A stretch of DNA of 57,500 nt from Solibacillus sp. FSL R7-0682. GTDB lineage: Bacteria > Bacillota > Bacilli > Bacillales_A > Planococcaceae. Positions 41,865 to 52,725 of the stretch are shown one piece after another. Both the position numbers and the translations under genes were made by a program. The notes under the pieces were generated by a model. The model was not told the DNA's origin, did no database searches, and was given only the letters and a program-made list of their open reading frames with translations. How positions within the stretch are numbered: the first letter of the stretch is position 1; the number at the start of each line of letters is the position of its first letter. The stretch is from the NCBI RefSeq assembly GCF_038005985.1, contig NZ_JBBOUI010000001.1, positions 40,001-97,500 of the forward strand, written 5' to 3'.

Positions 41865-42407
41865 ATGATTCAAAATGATATCGAAAAAATAATGATTACC
41901 GAAGAACAAATTCAAGAGCGTATTAAGGAATTAGGAGCACAATTAACAGAAGAATATGCAACTCGTTTCCCTTTAGCTGTTGGTGTCTTAAAAGGTGCTA
42001 TGCCTTTCATGACAGATTTAATGAAGCGTTTTGATTCTTACGTAGAACTGGATTTCATGGATGTAACAAGCTATGGAAATGCAACAGTTTCATCAGGCGA
42101 AGTAAAAATTGTAAAAGACTTAAACACATCTGTTGAAGGTCGCGACGTGATTATCATCGAAGATATCATTGATAGCGGTTTAACATTAAGCTACTTAGTA
42201 GACTTATTTAAATACCGTAAAGCAAAATCAATTAAGATCGTTACATTATTGGACAAGCCATCAGGTCGTAAAGTGAACTTAGATGCAGACATCGTAGGCT
42301 TCGAAGTACCAGACGGTTTCGTAGTAGGCTATGGTTTAGATTACGCAGAAAAATATCGTAACTTACCGTACATTGGGATTTTAAAACCAGAAGTATACTC
42401 ATTTTAA
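41865..42407 (+). CDS. hprT: Hypoxanthine phosphoribosyltransferase
   Basis: Purine salvage: makes IMP or GMP from hypoxanthine or guanine and PRPP. The 180-residue type I PRTase has the PRPP loop [13 protein letters not shown] and the [11 protein letters not shown] and [15 protein letters not shown] motifs. AAGGAGGAA sets the ATG start; nine earlier codons overlap tilS intergenic sequence without homology. It lies between tilS and ftsH. Confidence 0.97.
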   Translation: MIQNDIEKIMITEEQIQERIKELGAQLTEEYATRFPLAVGVLKGAMPFMTDLMKRFDSYVELDFMDVTSYGNATVSSGEVKIVKDLNTSVEGRDVIIIEDIIDSGLTLSYLVDLFKYRKAKSIKIVTLLDKPSGRKVNLDADIVGFEVPDGFVVGYGLDYAEKYRNLPYIGILKPEVYSF

Positions 42408-42573
42408 TTCGCTATTATAGGTGTTATGAGGAAGCAATTTAAAGTAATTGAGCGGATTTTGTCATAAATCGTTCGAACATTTAAAATGCTAGGTGCTTTT
42501 CGTTGTATGAAATTTTCAACGTATGTTAAGATTTTACTTATAGTTTTTCTGTAACGTTGTGAGGAGGCTGGGG

Positions 42574-44601
42574 ATGAATCGAATATTTCGATACACCATA
42601 TTTTATTTACTAATATTTCTCGTAATCATCGGGATCTTTGGAACATTTAATGGTGGAAAACAAACAACTGAAGACCTTGATTACCATGAGTTTTTCAAGG
42701 CTTTAGATAGTAACAAGGTTGACTCGATTACGATTCAACCTGAAAAAGGTGTCTACAAAATCGTTGGAACGATGAAGGGTGCTAAAGAAGGTGAAGAATT
42801 CACCGTTAACATTCTTCAAAACGATCAAACATCGGTTGACCGTATTACAAAAATTCAAGATGGTGCTTATCCAGGCGTAAAAATTATGGAGGCACCGCAA
42901 ACAAGTGGCTTTGTAACATTCCTTACAAGTATTATTCCATTTGTTATTATCATCATTTTATTCTTCTTCCTATTGAGTCAGTCTCAAGGTGGCGGTAATA
43001 AAGTAATGAACTTTGGTAAATCGAAAGCTAAGCTTTTCGACGACTCGAAGAAAAAAGTTCGCTTCAACGACGTTGCAGGTGCTGACGAAGAGAAGCAAGA
43101 GCTTGTAGAAGTTGTAGACTTCTTGAAGGATCACCGCAAATTCACGGATATCGGTGCACGTATTCCGAAAGGTATCTTACTTGTTGGTCCTCCAGGTACA
43201 GGTAAAACATTACTTGCACGTGCAGTAGCGGGTGAAGCAGGAGTACCATTCTTCTCGATTTCAGGTTCTGACTTCGTAGAAATGTTCGTAGGTGTCGGTG
43301 CGTCACGTGTTCGTGATTTATTCGAAAACGCGAAGAAAAACGCACCATGTATCATTTTCATCGATGAAATTGATGCAGTAGGTCGTCAACGTGGTGCAGG
43401 TCTTGGTGGTGGTCACGATGAGCGTGAGCAAACATTAAACCAATTACTAGTTGAAATGGATGGTTTTGGTGCAAACGAAGGTATCATTATCATCGCTGCA
43501 ACTAACCGCCCAGACATTTTAGATAAGGCATTATTACGTCCTGGTCGTTTTGACCGTCAAATTACAGTTGGACACCCAGATGTAAAAGGACGTGAAGCAA
43601 TTCTAAAAGTACACGCACGTAATAAGCCGCTAGCTGATACAGTTGATTTAGCAGCAGTTGCGTCACGTACACCAGGATTCTCAGGTGCCGATTTAGAAAA
43701 CTTACTAAACGAAGCAGCACTTGTTGCAGCTCGTAAAAACAAAAAAACAATTAACATGGTCGATATAGACGAAGCATCTGACCGCGTAATTGCGGGTCCA
43801 GCAAAGGCAAGTCGTGTTTACTCTCCAAAAGAGAAAAAGCTAGTGGCATTCCACGAAGCTGGCCACGTTGTTGTTGGTCTAGAATTAGATGAAGCAGATA
43901 CAGTTCACAAAGTAACAATCGTACCACGCGGCCAAGCGGGTGGATATGCAATTATGTTGCCGAAGGAAGAGCGCTTCTTTACGACAAAACAAGAGTTACT
44001 TGACCGTATTGCCGGCTTATTAGGTGGACGTGTTGCGGAAGAAATTGTACTTGGAGAAGTATCAACAGGTGCGCATAATGACTTCCAAAAGGTAACAAGC
44101 ATTGCCCGTGCAATGGTAACAGAATATGGTATGAGTGAAAATCTTGGTGCGGTTCAATATGGATCTAGCCAAGGTGGCAACCCGTTCTTAGGTCGTGACT
44201 TCGGCTCAGACCAAAACTATTCTGATTCAGTTGCTTATGAAATCGACAAGGAAGTTCAACGTATTGTTGATGAGCAATATGCACGTACAAAACGCATCTT
44301 AACGGAAAACCGTGATTTATTAGATTTAATTGCGAATACGTTAATGACGAAAGAAACATTAAACGCGCAAGAAATCGAGCATTTACGTGATCACGGTGTA
44401 CTACCTCCTGAAGAGTCGGTTACAGAAGAATCTACTGTTCAACTATCAAAAGAAGCAACTCCTGTTATTGAAAAATCAGGTGATGCATCGATTAATGATG
44501 AAGTAATCGGTAAGCCAGTAGATCCGACAGTAGAAAATTTACCAAAAGACGATCAAATTGACCGTCCACAAGGTATTAACGAAGACCGTCCAAAACAATA
44601 A
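42574..44601 (+). CDS. ftsH: ATP-dependent zinc metalloprotease FtsH
   Basis: A 675-residue membrane AAA+ protease. Two membrane segments lie at about residues 7-25 and 112-133. The AAA domain has GPPGTGKT at about 205, [11 protein letters not shown] and the second region of homology; the protease site HEAGH is at about 427. The tail after about residue 600 is acidic and variable. GAGGAGG precedes the ATG. It probably handles misfolded membrane proteins and, in sporulation, Spo0E-type regulators. Confidence 0.98.
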   Translation: MNRIFRYTIFYLLIFLVIIGIFGTFNGGKQTTEDLDYHEFFKALDSNKVDSITIQPEKGVYKIVGTMKGAKEGEEFTVNILQNDQTSVDRITKIQDGAYPGVKIMEAPQTSGFVTFLTSIIPFVIIIILFFFLLSQSQGGGNKVMNFGKSKAKLFDDSKKKVRFNDVAGADEEKQELVEVVDFLKDHRKFTDIGARIPKGILLVGPPGTGKTLLARAVAGEAGVPFFSISGSDFVEMFVGVGASRVRDLFENAKKNAPCIIFIDEIDAVGRQRGAGLGGGHDEREQTLNQLLVEMDGFGANEGIIIIAATNRPDILDKALLRPGRFDRQITVGHPDVKGREAILKVHARNKPLADTVDLAAVASRTPGFSGADLENLLNEAALVAARKNKKTINMVDIDEASDRVIAGPAKASRVYSPKEKKLVAFHEAGHVVVGLELDEADTVHKVTIVPRGQAGGYAIMLPKEERFFTTKQELLDRIAGLLGGRVAEEIVLGEVSTGAHNDFQKVTSIARAMVTEYGMSENLGAVQYGSSQGGNPFLGRDFGSDQNYSDSVAYEIDKEVQRIVDEQYARTKRILTENRDLLDLIANTLMTKETLNAQEIEHLRDHGVLPPEESVTEESTVQLSKEATPVIEKSGDASINDEVIGKPVDPTVENLPKDDQIDRPQGINEDRPKQ

Positions 44602-44609
44602 ATAATATA

Positions 44610-44644
44610 CGAGCTCCCTTTCATGTATGGGGGCTCGTTTTTTT
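44610..44644 (+). terminator. Terminator after ftsH
   Basis: Stem CGAGCTCCC / GGGGGCTCG (one G-U pair) with a 10-base loop, followed by seven T. Confidence 0.93.
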
Positions 44645-44710
44645 GTTTTTGAATGGTGAATGGTTTTTGGAGTAAGCAAATTAATTGAGTTCTGATTAAA
44701 ATCGATTATA

Positions 44711-44724
44711 ATTGACTAGTCAAT
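44711..44724. promoter_or_regulatory. Operator candidate upstream of the marR gene
   Basis: A perfect 14-bp palindrome ATTGACTAGTCAAT, about 50 bases before the marR start. It contains TTGACT, which could serve as a -35. MarR proteins bind such dyads and often repress their own unit. Confidence 0.55.
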
Positions 44725-44772
44725 AATTGATTTATCATATGACAAAAAGAAGTTTTAGGGAAGGGAGATCTT

Positions 44773-45201
44773 ATGACGAGTAGTGAGCAATTAAAACAAA
44801 TTATTTTGCTAATGAAGACGATTGATCGACAAGTAACAAAGCAATTTGAGCAACAAACAGATATTAGCATGACACGGTATGAGCTTTTGTACACACTCGT
44901 AAATAAGGGGACCGTTTCACAGCATGTTTTGAAGCAAGCATTGCAAATTGACCAAGCAGCAATAACAAGACATTTAAAGCTTTTAGAAGAAGATCAATTT
45001 GTCGTCCGCAGTCGGAACGCACAAAACAATAGGGAAGTGCATGTAAGTATTACGAAGGAAGGACGAGCACACTTAACGATATGCAAGGGTGGAAAAGATA
45101 GCTTTTTAGAAAAACTGACAGAAGGTTTTTCGGAGGAGGAGCTACGGAAGTTTTATGAATTATTAGTCCGCCTACAAAAAAATAGTGATCAATGTGAGTA
45201 A
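44773..45201 (+). CDS. MarR-family transcriptional regulator
   Basis: A 142-residue winged-helix repressor. The recognition helix and wing are visible (LKQALQIDQAAITRHLKLLEEDQ, then FVVRSRNAQNNREVHVSITKEG). AGGGAGAT precedes the ATG. It is followed after 30 bases by a nitroreductase, which suggests a drug- or redox-responsive pair. The ligand is unknown. B. subtilis has no such pair between ftsH and coaX. It has no cysteine in the DNA-binding core; a single Cys lies near residue 101 and one at the C terminus. Confidence 0.93.
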   Translation: MTSSEQLKQIILLMKTIDRQVTKQFEQQTDISMTRYELLYTLVNKGTVSQHVLKQALQIDQAAITRHLKLLEEDQFVVRSRNAQNNREVHVSITKEGRAHLTICKGGKDSFLEKLTEGFSEEELRKFYELLVRLQKNSDQCE

Positions 45202-45231
45202 GCTTAATTTATATAATAAAGGAGAAACGTA

Positions 45232-45858
45232 ATGACAACTCAAACTCAATCAGCAAAAGAATTAATGCACATAAGAAAATCTGTACGAAAATACAACGAG
45301 GGTGTAACAATTCCAAAGGAAGTATTACAACAACTAATTCAGGATGCAATTTCAGCACCATCTTCAAGCAATATGCAACCTTGGCGCTTTTTGGTCATCC
45401 AAGATCAAGAAGTAAAAAAAGAGTTACTTCCGATTGCCAATAACCAAGAACAAGTAGAAAAGTGCTCCGCTATTATTGCAGTATTAGGCGACATAGAAAT
45501 GTATGAGCGTTCAGAAGAAATTTACAATGCAAACGTTGAAAAAGGTGTAATGTCACAAGAGGTTGCGGATATGATGATTGCAAACTCACGTAAGCTATAT
45601 AGCTCGTTACCTCAAGAAGTAATCAAAAATATTATTCATTTTGACGCGGGATTAGTATCCATGCAAATGATGCTATTAGCTAAAGAACTTGGTTATGATA
45701 CAGTGCCAATGGGAGGCTTTAACAAAGTAGAATTTGCGAAATACTTTAACCTACCAGCAAACGAAGTCCCAATATTATTAATTGCTATAGGAGAAGCAGC
45801 AGTACCAGCACACGGTTCTACACGAATCCCAGCTGAAAAGATTACGCGTTTCATTTAA
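45232..45858 (+). CDS. Nitroreductase-family flavoprotein
   Basis: A 208-residue FMN-dependent nitroreductase fold protein. The FMN phosphate-binding Arg motif is at the N terminus (HIRKSVRKYNEG), with SAPSSSNMQPWRFLV, the HFDAGLVSMQMMLLAKELGY helix and the MGGFNKVEF segment. It may reduce quinones or nitroaromatics; the physiological substrate is unknown. AAAGGAGAAACG precedes the ATG. It is likely cotranscribed with the MarR gene and regulated by it. Confidence 0.93.
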   Translation: MTTQTQSAKELMHIRKSVRKYNEGVTIPKEVLQQLIQDAISAPSSSNMQPWRFLVIQDQEVKKELLPIANNQEQVEKCSAIIAVLGDIEMYERSEEIYNANVEKGVMSQEVADMMIANSRKLYSSLPQEVIKNIIHFDAGLVSMQMMLLAKELGYDTVPMGGFNKVEFAKYFNLPANEVPILLIAIGEAAVPAHGSTRIPAEKITRFI

Positions 45859-45948
45859 TCAATACGTATAAAACAGCAACACTATAAACAAGGCATTAAT
45901 CTATGGTATCATTTTGAAATAGAACACTTTTAGAAGTAGGTGACGAGC

Positions 45949-46716
45949 GTGATACTAGTAATGGATGCTGGTAATTCGAATATCATTTTAGGTGTATATG
46001 AACAAGATCGACTTCGCTACCATTGGCGGATGGAAACAGATCCACGAAAAACAGAAGACGAATATGCCATGCAAATAAAGGCTTTCTTTTCACATGAAGG
46101 TTTATTATTTGAACAAATTAAAGGAATTATTATATCCTCAGTGGTACCGCCAATCATGTTTTCCCTTGAAGCGATGTGTCAAAAATATTTCCATAGTGCA
46201 CCGCTTATCGTAGGTCCAGGTGTCAAAACAGGCTTAAATATAAAATATGAAAATCCACGTGAAGTTGGAGCAGATCGTATTGTAAATGCAGTAGCTGCCC
46301 TTTCAGAATACGGAGGGAAACCACTTATTATCGTCGATTTCGGAACAGCGATTACGTATTGTTATATAAATGAACAAGGTTTTTATATGGGTGGCGCTAT
46401 TGCACCGGGAATTGGTATCTCGACAGAAGCTTTATATGCACGTGCATCAAAGCTACCACGTATCGAAATTATGCGCACAGAACAAGTGGTAGGTAAAAAC
46501 ACAATTGCGGCAATGCAAGCAGGGATTTTTTACGGATTTATTGGCCAAGTAGAAGGTATTGTCGGTCGCATGAAGGCACAGAGTAAGGTAGAGCCCTTAG
46601 TTATTGCTACAGGTGGCTTGGCAAAATTGATTGCAAATGAGACACAAATTATTGATGTCGTTGATCCTTTTTTAACATTAAGAGGCTTATATATCATATA
46701 CAAAAGAAATCAATAG
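45949..46716 (+). CDS. coaX: Type III pantothenate kinase
   Basis: First step of coenzyme A synthesis. The 255-residue ASKHA-fold protein starts [17 protein letters not shown] and has the [16 protein letters not shown] and [11 protein letters not shown] motifs. Type III enzymes are not inhibited by CoA. The GTG start lies six bases after AGGTG and gives the usual family length. hslO follows 18 bases downstream. Confidence 0.96.
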   Translation: MILVMDAGNSNIILGVYEQDRLRYHWRMETDPRKTEDEYAMQIKAFFSHEGLLFEQIKGIIISSVVPPIMFSLEAMCQKYFHSAPLIVGPGVKTGLNIKYENPREVGADRIVNAVAALSEYGGKPLIIVDFGTAITYCYINEQGFYMGGAIAPGIGISTEALYARASKLPRIEIMRTEQVVGKNTIAAMQAGIFYGFIGQVEGIVGRMKAQSKVEPLVIATGGLAKLIANETQIIDVVDPFLTLRGLYIIYKRNQ

Positions 46717-46734
46717 AAATGAGGAATTTACAAC

Positions 46735-47616
46735 ATGAAAGACTACTTAGTTAGAGCGATTGCATTTGACGGCCAAGTACGTGCATTTGCAACGACAACA
46801 ACAGAAACTGTAAGTGAGGCACAAAAACGTCATAACACATGGCCAATTGTATCAGCTGCATTAGGTCGTTCTATGACAGCATCTGTAATGATGGGTGCAA
46901 TGCTAAAAGGTGAAGATAAAATTACTGTTAAAATTGAAGGGAACGGTCCGATCGGTCCTATGGTTATCGATGCAGATGCAAAAGGAGATGTGCGTGGTTT
47001 TGTTACAAATCCACATGTACACTTTGATTTAAATGAGCACGGAAAATTAGATGTACGCGCAGGTGTAGGTACAGAAGGCGCATTAACAGTCGTAAAAGAT
47101 TTAGGCATGCGCGACATGTTCTCTGGCCAAACACCCATTGTGTCAGGGGAAATTGCAGAAGACTTCACATATTACTTCGCAACTTCTGAACAGGTGCCTT
47201 CATCTGTCGGTCTTGGCGTATTAGTAAACCCGGATAACACAATTTTAGCTGCTGGTGGTTTTATCATTCAGTTAATGCCTGGCTGTGAAGATGACACAAT
47301 TGATGAAATCGAAAAACGATTATCTTCGATTGAGCCAGTTTCAAAAATGATTGAAAAAGGCTATACACCAGAGCAAATTTTAGATGCAGTTTTAGGTGAA
47401 GGAAATGTACAAATCCTTTCATCAATGCCTGTTAAGTTCCAATGTCAATGTTCAAAAGATCGTTTCGGTGCGGCAATTATTGGTTTAGGTGTACAAGAAA
47501 TTCAAGAAATGATTGATGAAGACGGTCAAGCAGAGGCACAATGTCATTTCTGCTTAGAAAATTATCACTTCTCTAAAGTAGAGCTAGAAGGCTTCATTGA
47601 TGAGATCCAATCGTAA
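46735..47616 (+). CDS. hslO: Redox-regulated chaperone Hsp33
   Basis: A 293-residue holdase switched on by oxidation. The C-terminal zinc switch is intact: CQC near residues 237-239 and CHFC near residues 269-272. GAGGAATT precedes the ATG. It is cotranscribed with coaX and overlaps the parvulin gene by 17 bases, so two folding helpers are produced together. Confidence 0.97.
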   Translation: MKDYLVRAIAFDGQVRAFATTTTETVSEAQKRHNTWPIVSAALGRSMTASVMMGAMLKGEDKITVKIEGNGPIGPMVIDADAKGDVRGFVTNPHVHFDLNEHGKLDVRAGVGTEGALTVVKDLGMRDMFSGQTPIVSGEIAEDFTYYFATSEQVPSSVGLGVLVNPDNTILAAGGFIIQLMPGCEDDTIDEIEKRLSSIEPVSKMIEKGYTPEQILDAVLGEGNVQILSSMPVKFQCQCSKDRFGAAIIGLGVQEIQEMIDEDGQAEAQCHFCLENYHFSKVELEGFIDEIQS

Positions 47617-48568
47617 TTTACAGCAAAAAACACCACAAACACCGCCAAATATACCGTTATCCCAACGTCGTTTAAAAACAAAACCTACGTTAATTTTATT
47701 GTTAATTTTAGTAGTCGGAAATTTATTTTGGTTCGTGTTATGGTTACTCCCATCAGATGATAATTCATCTAAAAACGGTAGCGAGAAAGTCGCTACCGTC
47801 GATGGAGAGGTTATTACACGCCAACAGTGGCTAGCTGCGATGGAAAACCGTTATGGGAAAGAAACATTACAAGGGTTAGTCAATGAAGCAGTGATGGAAA
47901 AAGCCGCAAAAAAATATAAAATCGATGTTTCAGATAAAGAAATCGATTTAGAAATTGCATTATTACGTTCGGCACAAGATTCGAACGATACTTCTTTACA
48001 TAGTTTATCGACGGAGCAATTACGTCAAAAAGTACGTGCGCAGCTGATTTTAGATAAAGTTTTAACCAATGATGTAGTTGTTGAAGAGCAAGAAGCAGAG
48101 GCGTATTATAAAGAGAATCAGTCCCTTTATAATATTCCAACTACATACCGTACAAGCATGATTGTTGTTAATACAAAGGAAGATGCAGAGCGTGTACAAA
48201 AAGAGTTAAAAAATGGCTCAGAATTTGCAGTATTAGCCCGAGAGCATTCTTTAGATACTGCTTCTTCAAGTCTTGGTGGGGACATCGGTTTTATAACGGA
48301 AGATCAATCGACTGTTGACCAGGCAATAGTATCGGCAGTAAAAAAGCTAAAGGCAAATGACATTTCGAAATCATTTGTTTTAAGTGATGGTCGGTATGCC
48401 ATTGCCTATGTAGCAGAAATTACCGAAGGCCAATCTTTTTCATATGAAGAAGTTGAGAATCATGTAAAGCGTCAGCTCGCATTAGAGCAATTACCACCAT
48501 CAATTACTCCGGAAGCCTTTTGGGCAGAGTTTGAGGCCACATGGTTTTACGGCGAGGCGACAAAATAA
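47600..48568 (+). CDS. yacD: Peptidyl-prolyl isomerase, parvulin type (YacD-like)
   Basis: A 322-residue protein with an N-terminal membrane anchor (about 31-50, [20 protein letters not shown]), an SurA/PrsA-type N domain (about 65-170) and a PpiC parvulin domain (about 180-275, [38 protein letters not shown]). It lacks the lipobox of PrsA, so it is probably anchored by the uncleaved segment. The ATG lies inside hslO after AGAAGG; a TTG one codon earlier is an alternative. Confidence 0.92.
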   Translation: MRSNRNLQQKTPQTPPNIPLSQRRLKTKPTLILLLILVVGNLFWFVLWLLPSDDNSSKNGSEKVATVDGEVITRQQWLAAMENRYGKETLQGLVNEAVMEKAAKKYKIDVSDKEIDLEIALLRSAQDSNDTSLHSLSTEQLRQKVRAQLILDKVLTNDVVVEEQEAEAYYKENQSLYNIPTTYRTSMIVVNTKEDAERVQKELKNGSEFAVLAREHSLDTASSSLGGDIGFITEDQSTVDQAIVSAVKKLKANDISKSFVLSDGRYAIAYVAEITEGQSFSYEEVENHVKRQLALEQLPPSITPEAFWAEFEATWFYGEATK

Positions 48569-48578
48569 AAATGGGAAG

Positions 48579-48615
48579 GAGCTGTCAAAAAATATTTTTT
48601 GTTCAGCTCTTTTTC
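48579..48615 (+). terminator. Terminator after yacD
   Basis: GAGCTG / CAGCTC outer stem with the inner palindrome CAAAAAATATTTTTTG, followed by TTTTTC. Confidence 0.9.
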
Positions 48616-48708
48616 TTTTGCAAAACAGTTCCTTTTAAGGAAAAATGAAAGATACCTTATTAAAATTAAATAATCAGAAAATTTATTTGAAATTGTTGGC
48701 GTAGATCA

Positions 48709-48770
48709 TTGACAATTACTAATAAAAATTGATAAGATACGAATTAAGGAAAACCTATTAAGTTAGTAGG
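48709..48770 (+). promoter_or_regulatory. Sigma-A promoter of cysK and possible operator
   Basis: -35 TTGACA (48709-48714), 18-base spacer, -10 TAAGAT (48733-48738). Just downstream lies the interrupted dyad CCTA / TAGG (48754-48757 and 48767-48770) ending in TAGGAATT, a possible site for the cysteine regulator CymR. Confidence 0.55.
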
Positions 48771-48792
48771 AATTGAGAGGGGATTAGTTTAA

Positions 48793-49728
48793 ATGAGCAA
48801 ATTAGCAAATTCAGTGGCGGACTTAGTAGGACGCACACCAATCGTAAAATTAAACAATGCAACAAATGAAAATGAAGGTACGGTATATGTTAAGCTTGAG
48901 TACTTCAACCCAGGTTCTTCTGTAAAAGATCGTTTAGCTTTAGCGATGATTGAAGCGGCAGAAAAAGATGGCACATTAAAGCCGGGTGGGACAATTATCG
49001 AGCCAACTTCAGGTAACACAGGTATCGGTCTAGCGATGATCGCTGCAGCAAAAGGTTACAAAGCGATTTTAGTAATGCCAGAAACAATGTCATTAGAGCG
49101 TCGTAACTTATTACGTGCATATGGCGCAGACTTAGTATTAACACCAGGTCCAGAAGGGATGAAAGGTGCAATTGCAAAAGCAGAAGAATTATCTGCTTCA
49201 GAAGGCTACTTCTTACCACAGCAATTCAAAAACGAAGCAAATGCTGAAATCCACCGATTAACAACAGGACCAGAAATTATTGCGGCATTTGAAGAAGAAG
49301 GTTTACAATTAGATGCTTTCGTATCTGGTGTTGGTACAGGTGGTACGATTACAGGTGCGGGTGAAGTATTAAAAGAGAAATACCCAGAAATTGAAATTGT
49401 AGCAGTTGAGCCAAAAGATTCTCCTGTCCTTTCAGGTGGTAACCCTGGTCCACACAAAATTCAAGGGATTGGTGCTGGATTTGTTCCAGATGTATTAAAT
49501 ACAGAAGTGTATACATCTGTGTTCCCAGTAGAAAATGAAGTGGCATTCGAGAATGCACGTAAAGTAGCACGTGAAGAAGGTATTTTAGCTGGTATTTCGT
49601 CTGGTGCAGCTATTTATGCAGCGATTGAAACAGCAAAACGTCTAGGTAAAGGTAAAAACGTATTAGCGATTATCCCATCAAACGGTGAACGCTACCTATC
49701 TACTCCTTTATACCAATTTGAAGACTAA
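48793..49728 (+). CDS. cysK: Cysteine synthase A (O-acetylserine sulfhydrylase)
   Basis: Makes L-cysteine from O-acetylserine and sulfide with PLP. The 311-residue protein has the PLP Lys45 in SSVKDRLA, the substrate loop PTSGNTGIG and the phosphate-binding GTGGTITG motif. In Firmicutes CysK also acts as signal partner of CymR. GAGAGGGG precedes the ATG. It is a single-gene unit with promoter and terminator. Confidence 0.97.
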   Translation: MSKLANSVADLVGRTPIVKLNNATNENEGTVYVKLEYFNPGSSVKDRLALAMIEAAEKDGTLKPGGTIIEPTSGNTGIGLAMIAAAKGYKAILVMPETMSLERRNLLRAYGADLVLTPGPEGMKGAIAKAEELSASEGYFLPQQFKNEANAEIHRLTTGPEIIAAFEEEGLQLDAFVSGVGTGGTITGAGEVLKEKYPEIEIVAVEPKDSPVLSGGNPGPHKIQGIGAGFVPDVLNTEVYTSVFPVENEVAFENARKVAREEGILAGISSGAAIYAAIETAKRLGKGKNVLAIIPSNGERYLSTPLYQFED

Positions 49729-49746
49729 TCATAAAATTTATATTAG

Positions 49747-49783
49747 ACCATTCTATGAGTGCGAACTTATAGAGTGGTTTTTT
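49747..49783 (+). terminator. Terminator after cysK
   Basis: 10-bp stem ACCATTCTAT / ATAGAGTGGT (one G-U pair) with a 12-base loop and six T. Confidence 0.9.
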
Positions 49784-49883
49784 GTCTATTTAATACTGAA
49801 ATTCACCGCTTATCATTAATAAATGGATTTTTCCAGCATTTTCGAGTTTAATTAAGAAAATAAGAAAAGCAGGTGTTAAATGT

Positions 49884-51293
49884 ATGCAGCAAGTAGAGTA
49901 CCAAACTTTTTCACTGACAAAAGATGAGTTTTATTATAGTTTTCAACAACAAACAAAAAATGAAAAGGCACGAGTATTTTTGGAAAGTGGTCGTGGTGGC
50001 CATTATTCGATTGCGGCATGGCAACCAATTGCGACGACTAAATCTATCCAGGGAGGCCTACAAATTACATGGCAATCTGGCGAGGTAGAAGTAAGACAAG
50101 GGGAAGCGCTTGAACAACTTGAAGTATTAATAAAAGATTATTACTATGCGCCAATTCCAAATTTACCAGATTTCCAAGGTGGAGCAATTGGATTTATTTC
50201 GTATGACTATGCTCGCACAATTGAGGTATTGCCTGCACTAGCAGAAGATGATCTTCAAGTACCGGATATTTTCTTTTATTTATTTGAATCATGGGCAGTA
50301 CATAATGTAAAAACAGATGAAGTAACATTAATGAAGCTTAAGAATAGTTCAGTTGATTTGAATGAATGGCGTGAGGCGTGGCAAAAACAGGCGACATTAG
50401 GTCTGGAAAACCGCCATTTCAATCAAGAGGCGGCTAAAGATATTAAACAAGATGATAATGAATTACAAGTATCCTTCCAAGACGAAGATTTTGAAAGGGC
50501 TGTAGAAAAGATTCAGCAATATATCGGGCAAGGCGACGTTTTCCAAGTGAACCTATCAGTGCGCCAAGGGAAAAGGTTACAAACTGCGCCGATTACGGTA
50601 TTTGAAGCAGTTCGTTCATTTAATCCTTCGCCATATATGGCTTATATTGAAAGTGAAGATTTTGCTGTTGTAAGTGGCTCTCCGGAATTACTCGTGAAGC
50701 GAAAAGGCCAAGAGCTTTCAACTAGGCCAATTGCAGGGACACGTCCTCGCGGTGATTCGAAAGAACAAGATGAAGCACTTGCCAACGAGTTGATCCATCA
50801 CGAAAAAGAACGGGCAGAACATGTTATGCTTGTTGATTTAGAGCGCAATGATTTAGGGAGAGTTTGTGAATACGGAACAGTAGAAGTGAATGAATTTATG
50901 GTGATTGAGTATTACTCTCACGTTATGCATATTGTATCCAACGTCCGTGGCAAAGTTGCGACAGGAAAAACGAATACAGATGTCATTCGTGCCATGTTCC
51001 CTGGGGGCACGATTACGGGGGCACCAAAAATCAGAACGATGGAAATTATTGAAGAATTAGAGCCTGTTCGGCGCGGGCTTTATACAGGATCGATTGGCTG
51101 GATTGGTTATACGGGCGATTTAGAGTTAAATATCGTCATTCGCACAGCATATATTAAAGACGAAATGGCCTATATTCAAGCAGGTGCAGGTATTGTCATC
51201 GATTCAATTCCAGCAAATGAATACATTGAATCGATGAATAAAGCAAAAGCAATGTGGCAAGCAAAGGCAATGGCAGAAGGGGTGGTTCGATGA
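49884..51293 (+). CDS. pabB: Aminodeoxychorismate synthase component I
   Basis: Converts chorismate with ammonia to aminodeoxychorismate for folate. The 469-residue protein has the N-terminal ADC/anthranilate-type domain and the chorismate-binding core (from about 195) with [40 protein letters not shown] and [11 protein letters not shown]. The motif has Ala where E. coli PabB has the reactive Lys (PIKGTR); B. subtilis PabB also has Ala. AGGTG sets the ATG. The stop overlaps the pabA start (ATGA). Confidence 0.95.
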   Translation: MQQVEYQTFSLTKDEFYYSFQQQTKNEKARVFLESGRGGHYSIAAWQPIATTKSIQGGLQITWQSGEVEVRQGEALEQLEVLIKDYYYAPIPNLPDFQGGAIGFISYDYARTIEVLPALAEDDLQVPDIFFYLFESWAVHNVKTDEVTLMKLKNSSVDLNEWREAWQKQATLGLENRHFNQEAAKDIKQDDNELQVSFQDEDFERAVEKIQQYIGQGDVFQVNLSVRQGKRLQTAPITVFEAVRSFNPSPYMAYIESEDFAVVSGSPELLVKRKGQELSTRPIAGTRPRGDSKEQDEALANELIHHEKERAEHVMLVDLERNDLGRVCEYGTVEVNEFMVIEYYSHVMHIVSNVRGKVATGKTNTDVIRAMFPGGTITGAPKIRTMEIIEELEPVRRGLYTGSIGWIGYTGDLELNIVIRTAYIKDEMAYIQAGAGIVIDSIPANEYIESMNKAKAMWQAKAMAEGVVR

Positions 51294-51871
51294 TTTTAAT
51301 GATTGATAATTATGATTCCTTTACGTACAACTTAGTACAATATTTTGGTGAATTCGGACATGAGCTCGTTGTAAGACGGAATGATGACATTACAATCGAA
51401 GAAATTGAACAGCTTGCCCCAATGATGTTAGTAATTTCGCCAGGGCCCTGTACACCAAACGAAGCAGGGGAAAGCTTAAACATTATTGCGCATTTTGCTG
51501 GAAAGATTCCGATTTTAGGTGTGTGCTTAGGGCATCAGGCTATTGCACAAGTATTTGGCGGAAAGGTCGTAAGGGCAGAACGCTTAATGCATGGTAAAAC
51601 GTCCCCGGTGTTTCATAAAGGAATTGGACTGCATTATAAAAATACAAGTCCCTTTGCTGCAACACGTTATCATTCGCTCATTGTTGAACCGGAATCCTTA
51701 CCAGATTGTCTTGAAGTGACTGCCTGGACGGAAGAAGGCGAAATTATGGGGTTACGACATAAAGAGTACCAGGTTGAAGGCGTACAATATCACCCAGAAT
51801 CCATTATGACGGAAGATGGTAAGCAACTGTTACGTACGTTTATAGAGCTTTATTGTCAGGTGGTGAAGTAA
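51290..51871 (+). CDS. pabA: Glutamine amidotransferase, component II (PabA/TrpG)
   Basis: Supplies ammonia to PabB, and in B. subtilis also to TrpE. The 193-residue class I GATase has the nucleophile Cys79 in [11 protein letters not shown] and the His-Glu pair in [12 protein letters not shown]. The start is the ATG of the ATGA overlap with pabB; upstream in-frame codons lie inside pabB. It ends in TAATG, overlapping pabC by one base. Confidence 0.96.
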   Translation: MILMIDNYDSFTYNLVQYFGEFGHELVVRRNDDITIEEIEQLAPMMLVISPGPCTPNEAGESLNIIAHFAGKIPILGVCLGHQAIAQVFGGKVVRAERLMHGKTSPVFHKGIGLHYKNTSPFAATRYHSLIVEPESLPDCLEVTAWTEEGEIMGLRHKEYQVEGVQYHPESIMTEDGKQLLRTFIELYCQVVK

Positions 51872-52725
51872 TGCTTTGTTGGATGAATGGTCGTTATATG
51901 GATGAAAAGGATTTAACAATTTCACCATTTGATCATGGCTTTTTATACGGTCTAGGATTTTTTGAAACGTTTCGCACATATGAGGGACAAGCTGTTTACT
52001 TACAAGAACATTTCAATCGATTGCTTGAAGCGTTAAAGGAATATCGGATTGCATTTCCTTATACAATTAATGAAATTCAAGCAGTTATTAAAAAGTTAAA
52101 TGAACAGGATGGTCAGGAAGGTTATTTCCGCTTGAACGTCTCCGCGGGTGCTCATCCGATTGGACTTTCCCCAACCGAATACAATTCCCCAACAGTTATT
52201 CTTTTTCGAAAAGAACTACCTAACATTGTACGCGGTAAAGAAAAAGAAGCGGTATGGCTACAAACGGTGCGTAATACACCTGAGCAACAAATACGTCTAA
52301 AAAGCCACCATTATGGAAACAACGTAAAAGCACGAATGGAGCTACCAAATCTAGCTCAATATGAAGGCTTTTTTACCGATGCACAAGGCGTTGTGGCGGA
52401 AGGGATTACGTCGAATGTATTTTGGATAAAAGATGGTATACTATATACGCCTTCTGTTGAAACAGGCATTTTAAATGGGATTACACGCCAAATCGTCATT
52501 GGACTGGCAGAGCGTTTGGTGATTCCTGTGCGTGAGGGACGCTTTTTGAAGTGGGAACTTGAACAGGCGGATGAATGCTTCGTTACAACGGCGGTTCAAG
52601 AGCTAGTGCCAATTGTCTGTATTGGAGGCATTCGTTTTGCGGGTGCTGAAGGTAAATACTATCAACAATTACACAATGCATATTTGCAAAAAATCGTAGC
52701 ACATTTAGGAGAACATAAATGTTAG
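51871..52725 (+). CDS. pabC: 4-amino-4-deoxychorismate lyase
   Basis: Releases pyruvate from aminodeoxychorismate to give p-aminobenzoate. The 284-residue fold-type IV PLP enzyme shows SPFDHGFLYGLGFFETFRTY, the KSHHYGNNVKARMEL region with the PLP-associated Lys, and GVVAEGITSNVFW. The start is in the TAATG overlap with pabA. It ends seven bases inside folP. Confidence 0.95.
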   Translation: MLCWMNGRYMDEKDLTISPFDHGFLYGLGFFETFRTYEGQAVYLQEHFNRLLEALKEYRIAFPYTINEIQAVIKKLNEQDGQEGYFRLNVSAGAHPIGLSPTEYNSPTVILFRKELPNIVRGKEKEAVWLQTVRNTPEQQIRLKSHHYGNNVKARMELPNLAQYEGFFTDAQGVVAEGITSNVFWIKDGILYTPSVETGILNGITRQIVIGLAERLVIPVREGRFLKWELEQADECFVTTAVQELVPIVCIGGIRFAGAEGKYYQQLHNAYLQKIVAHLGEHKC

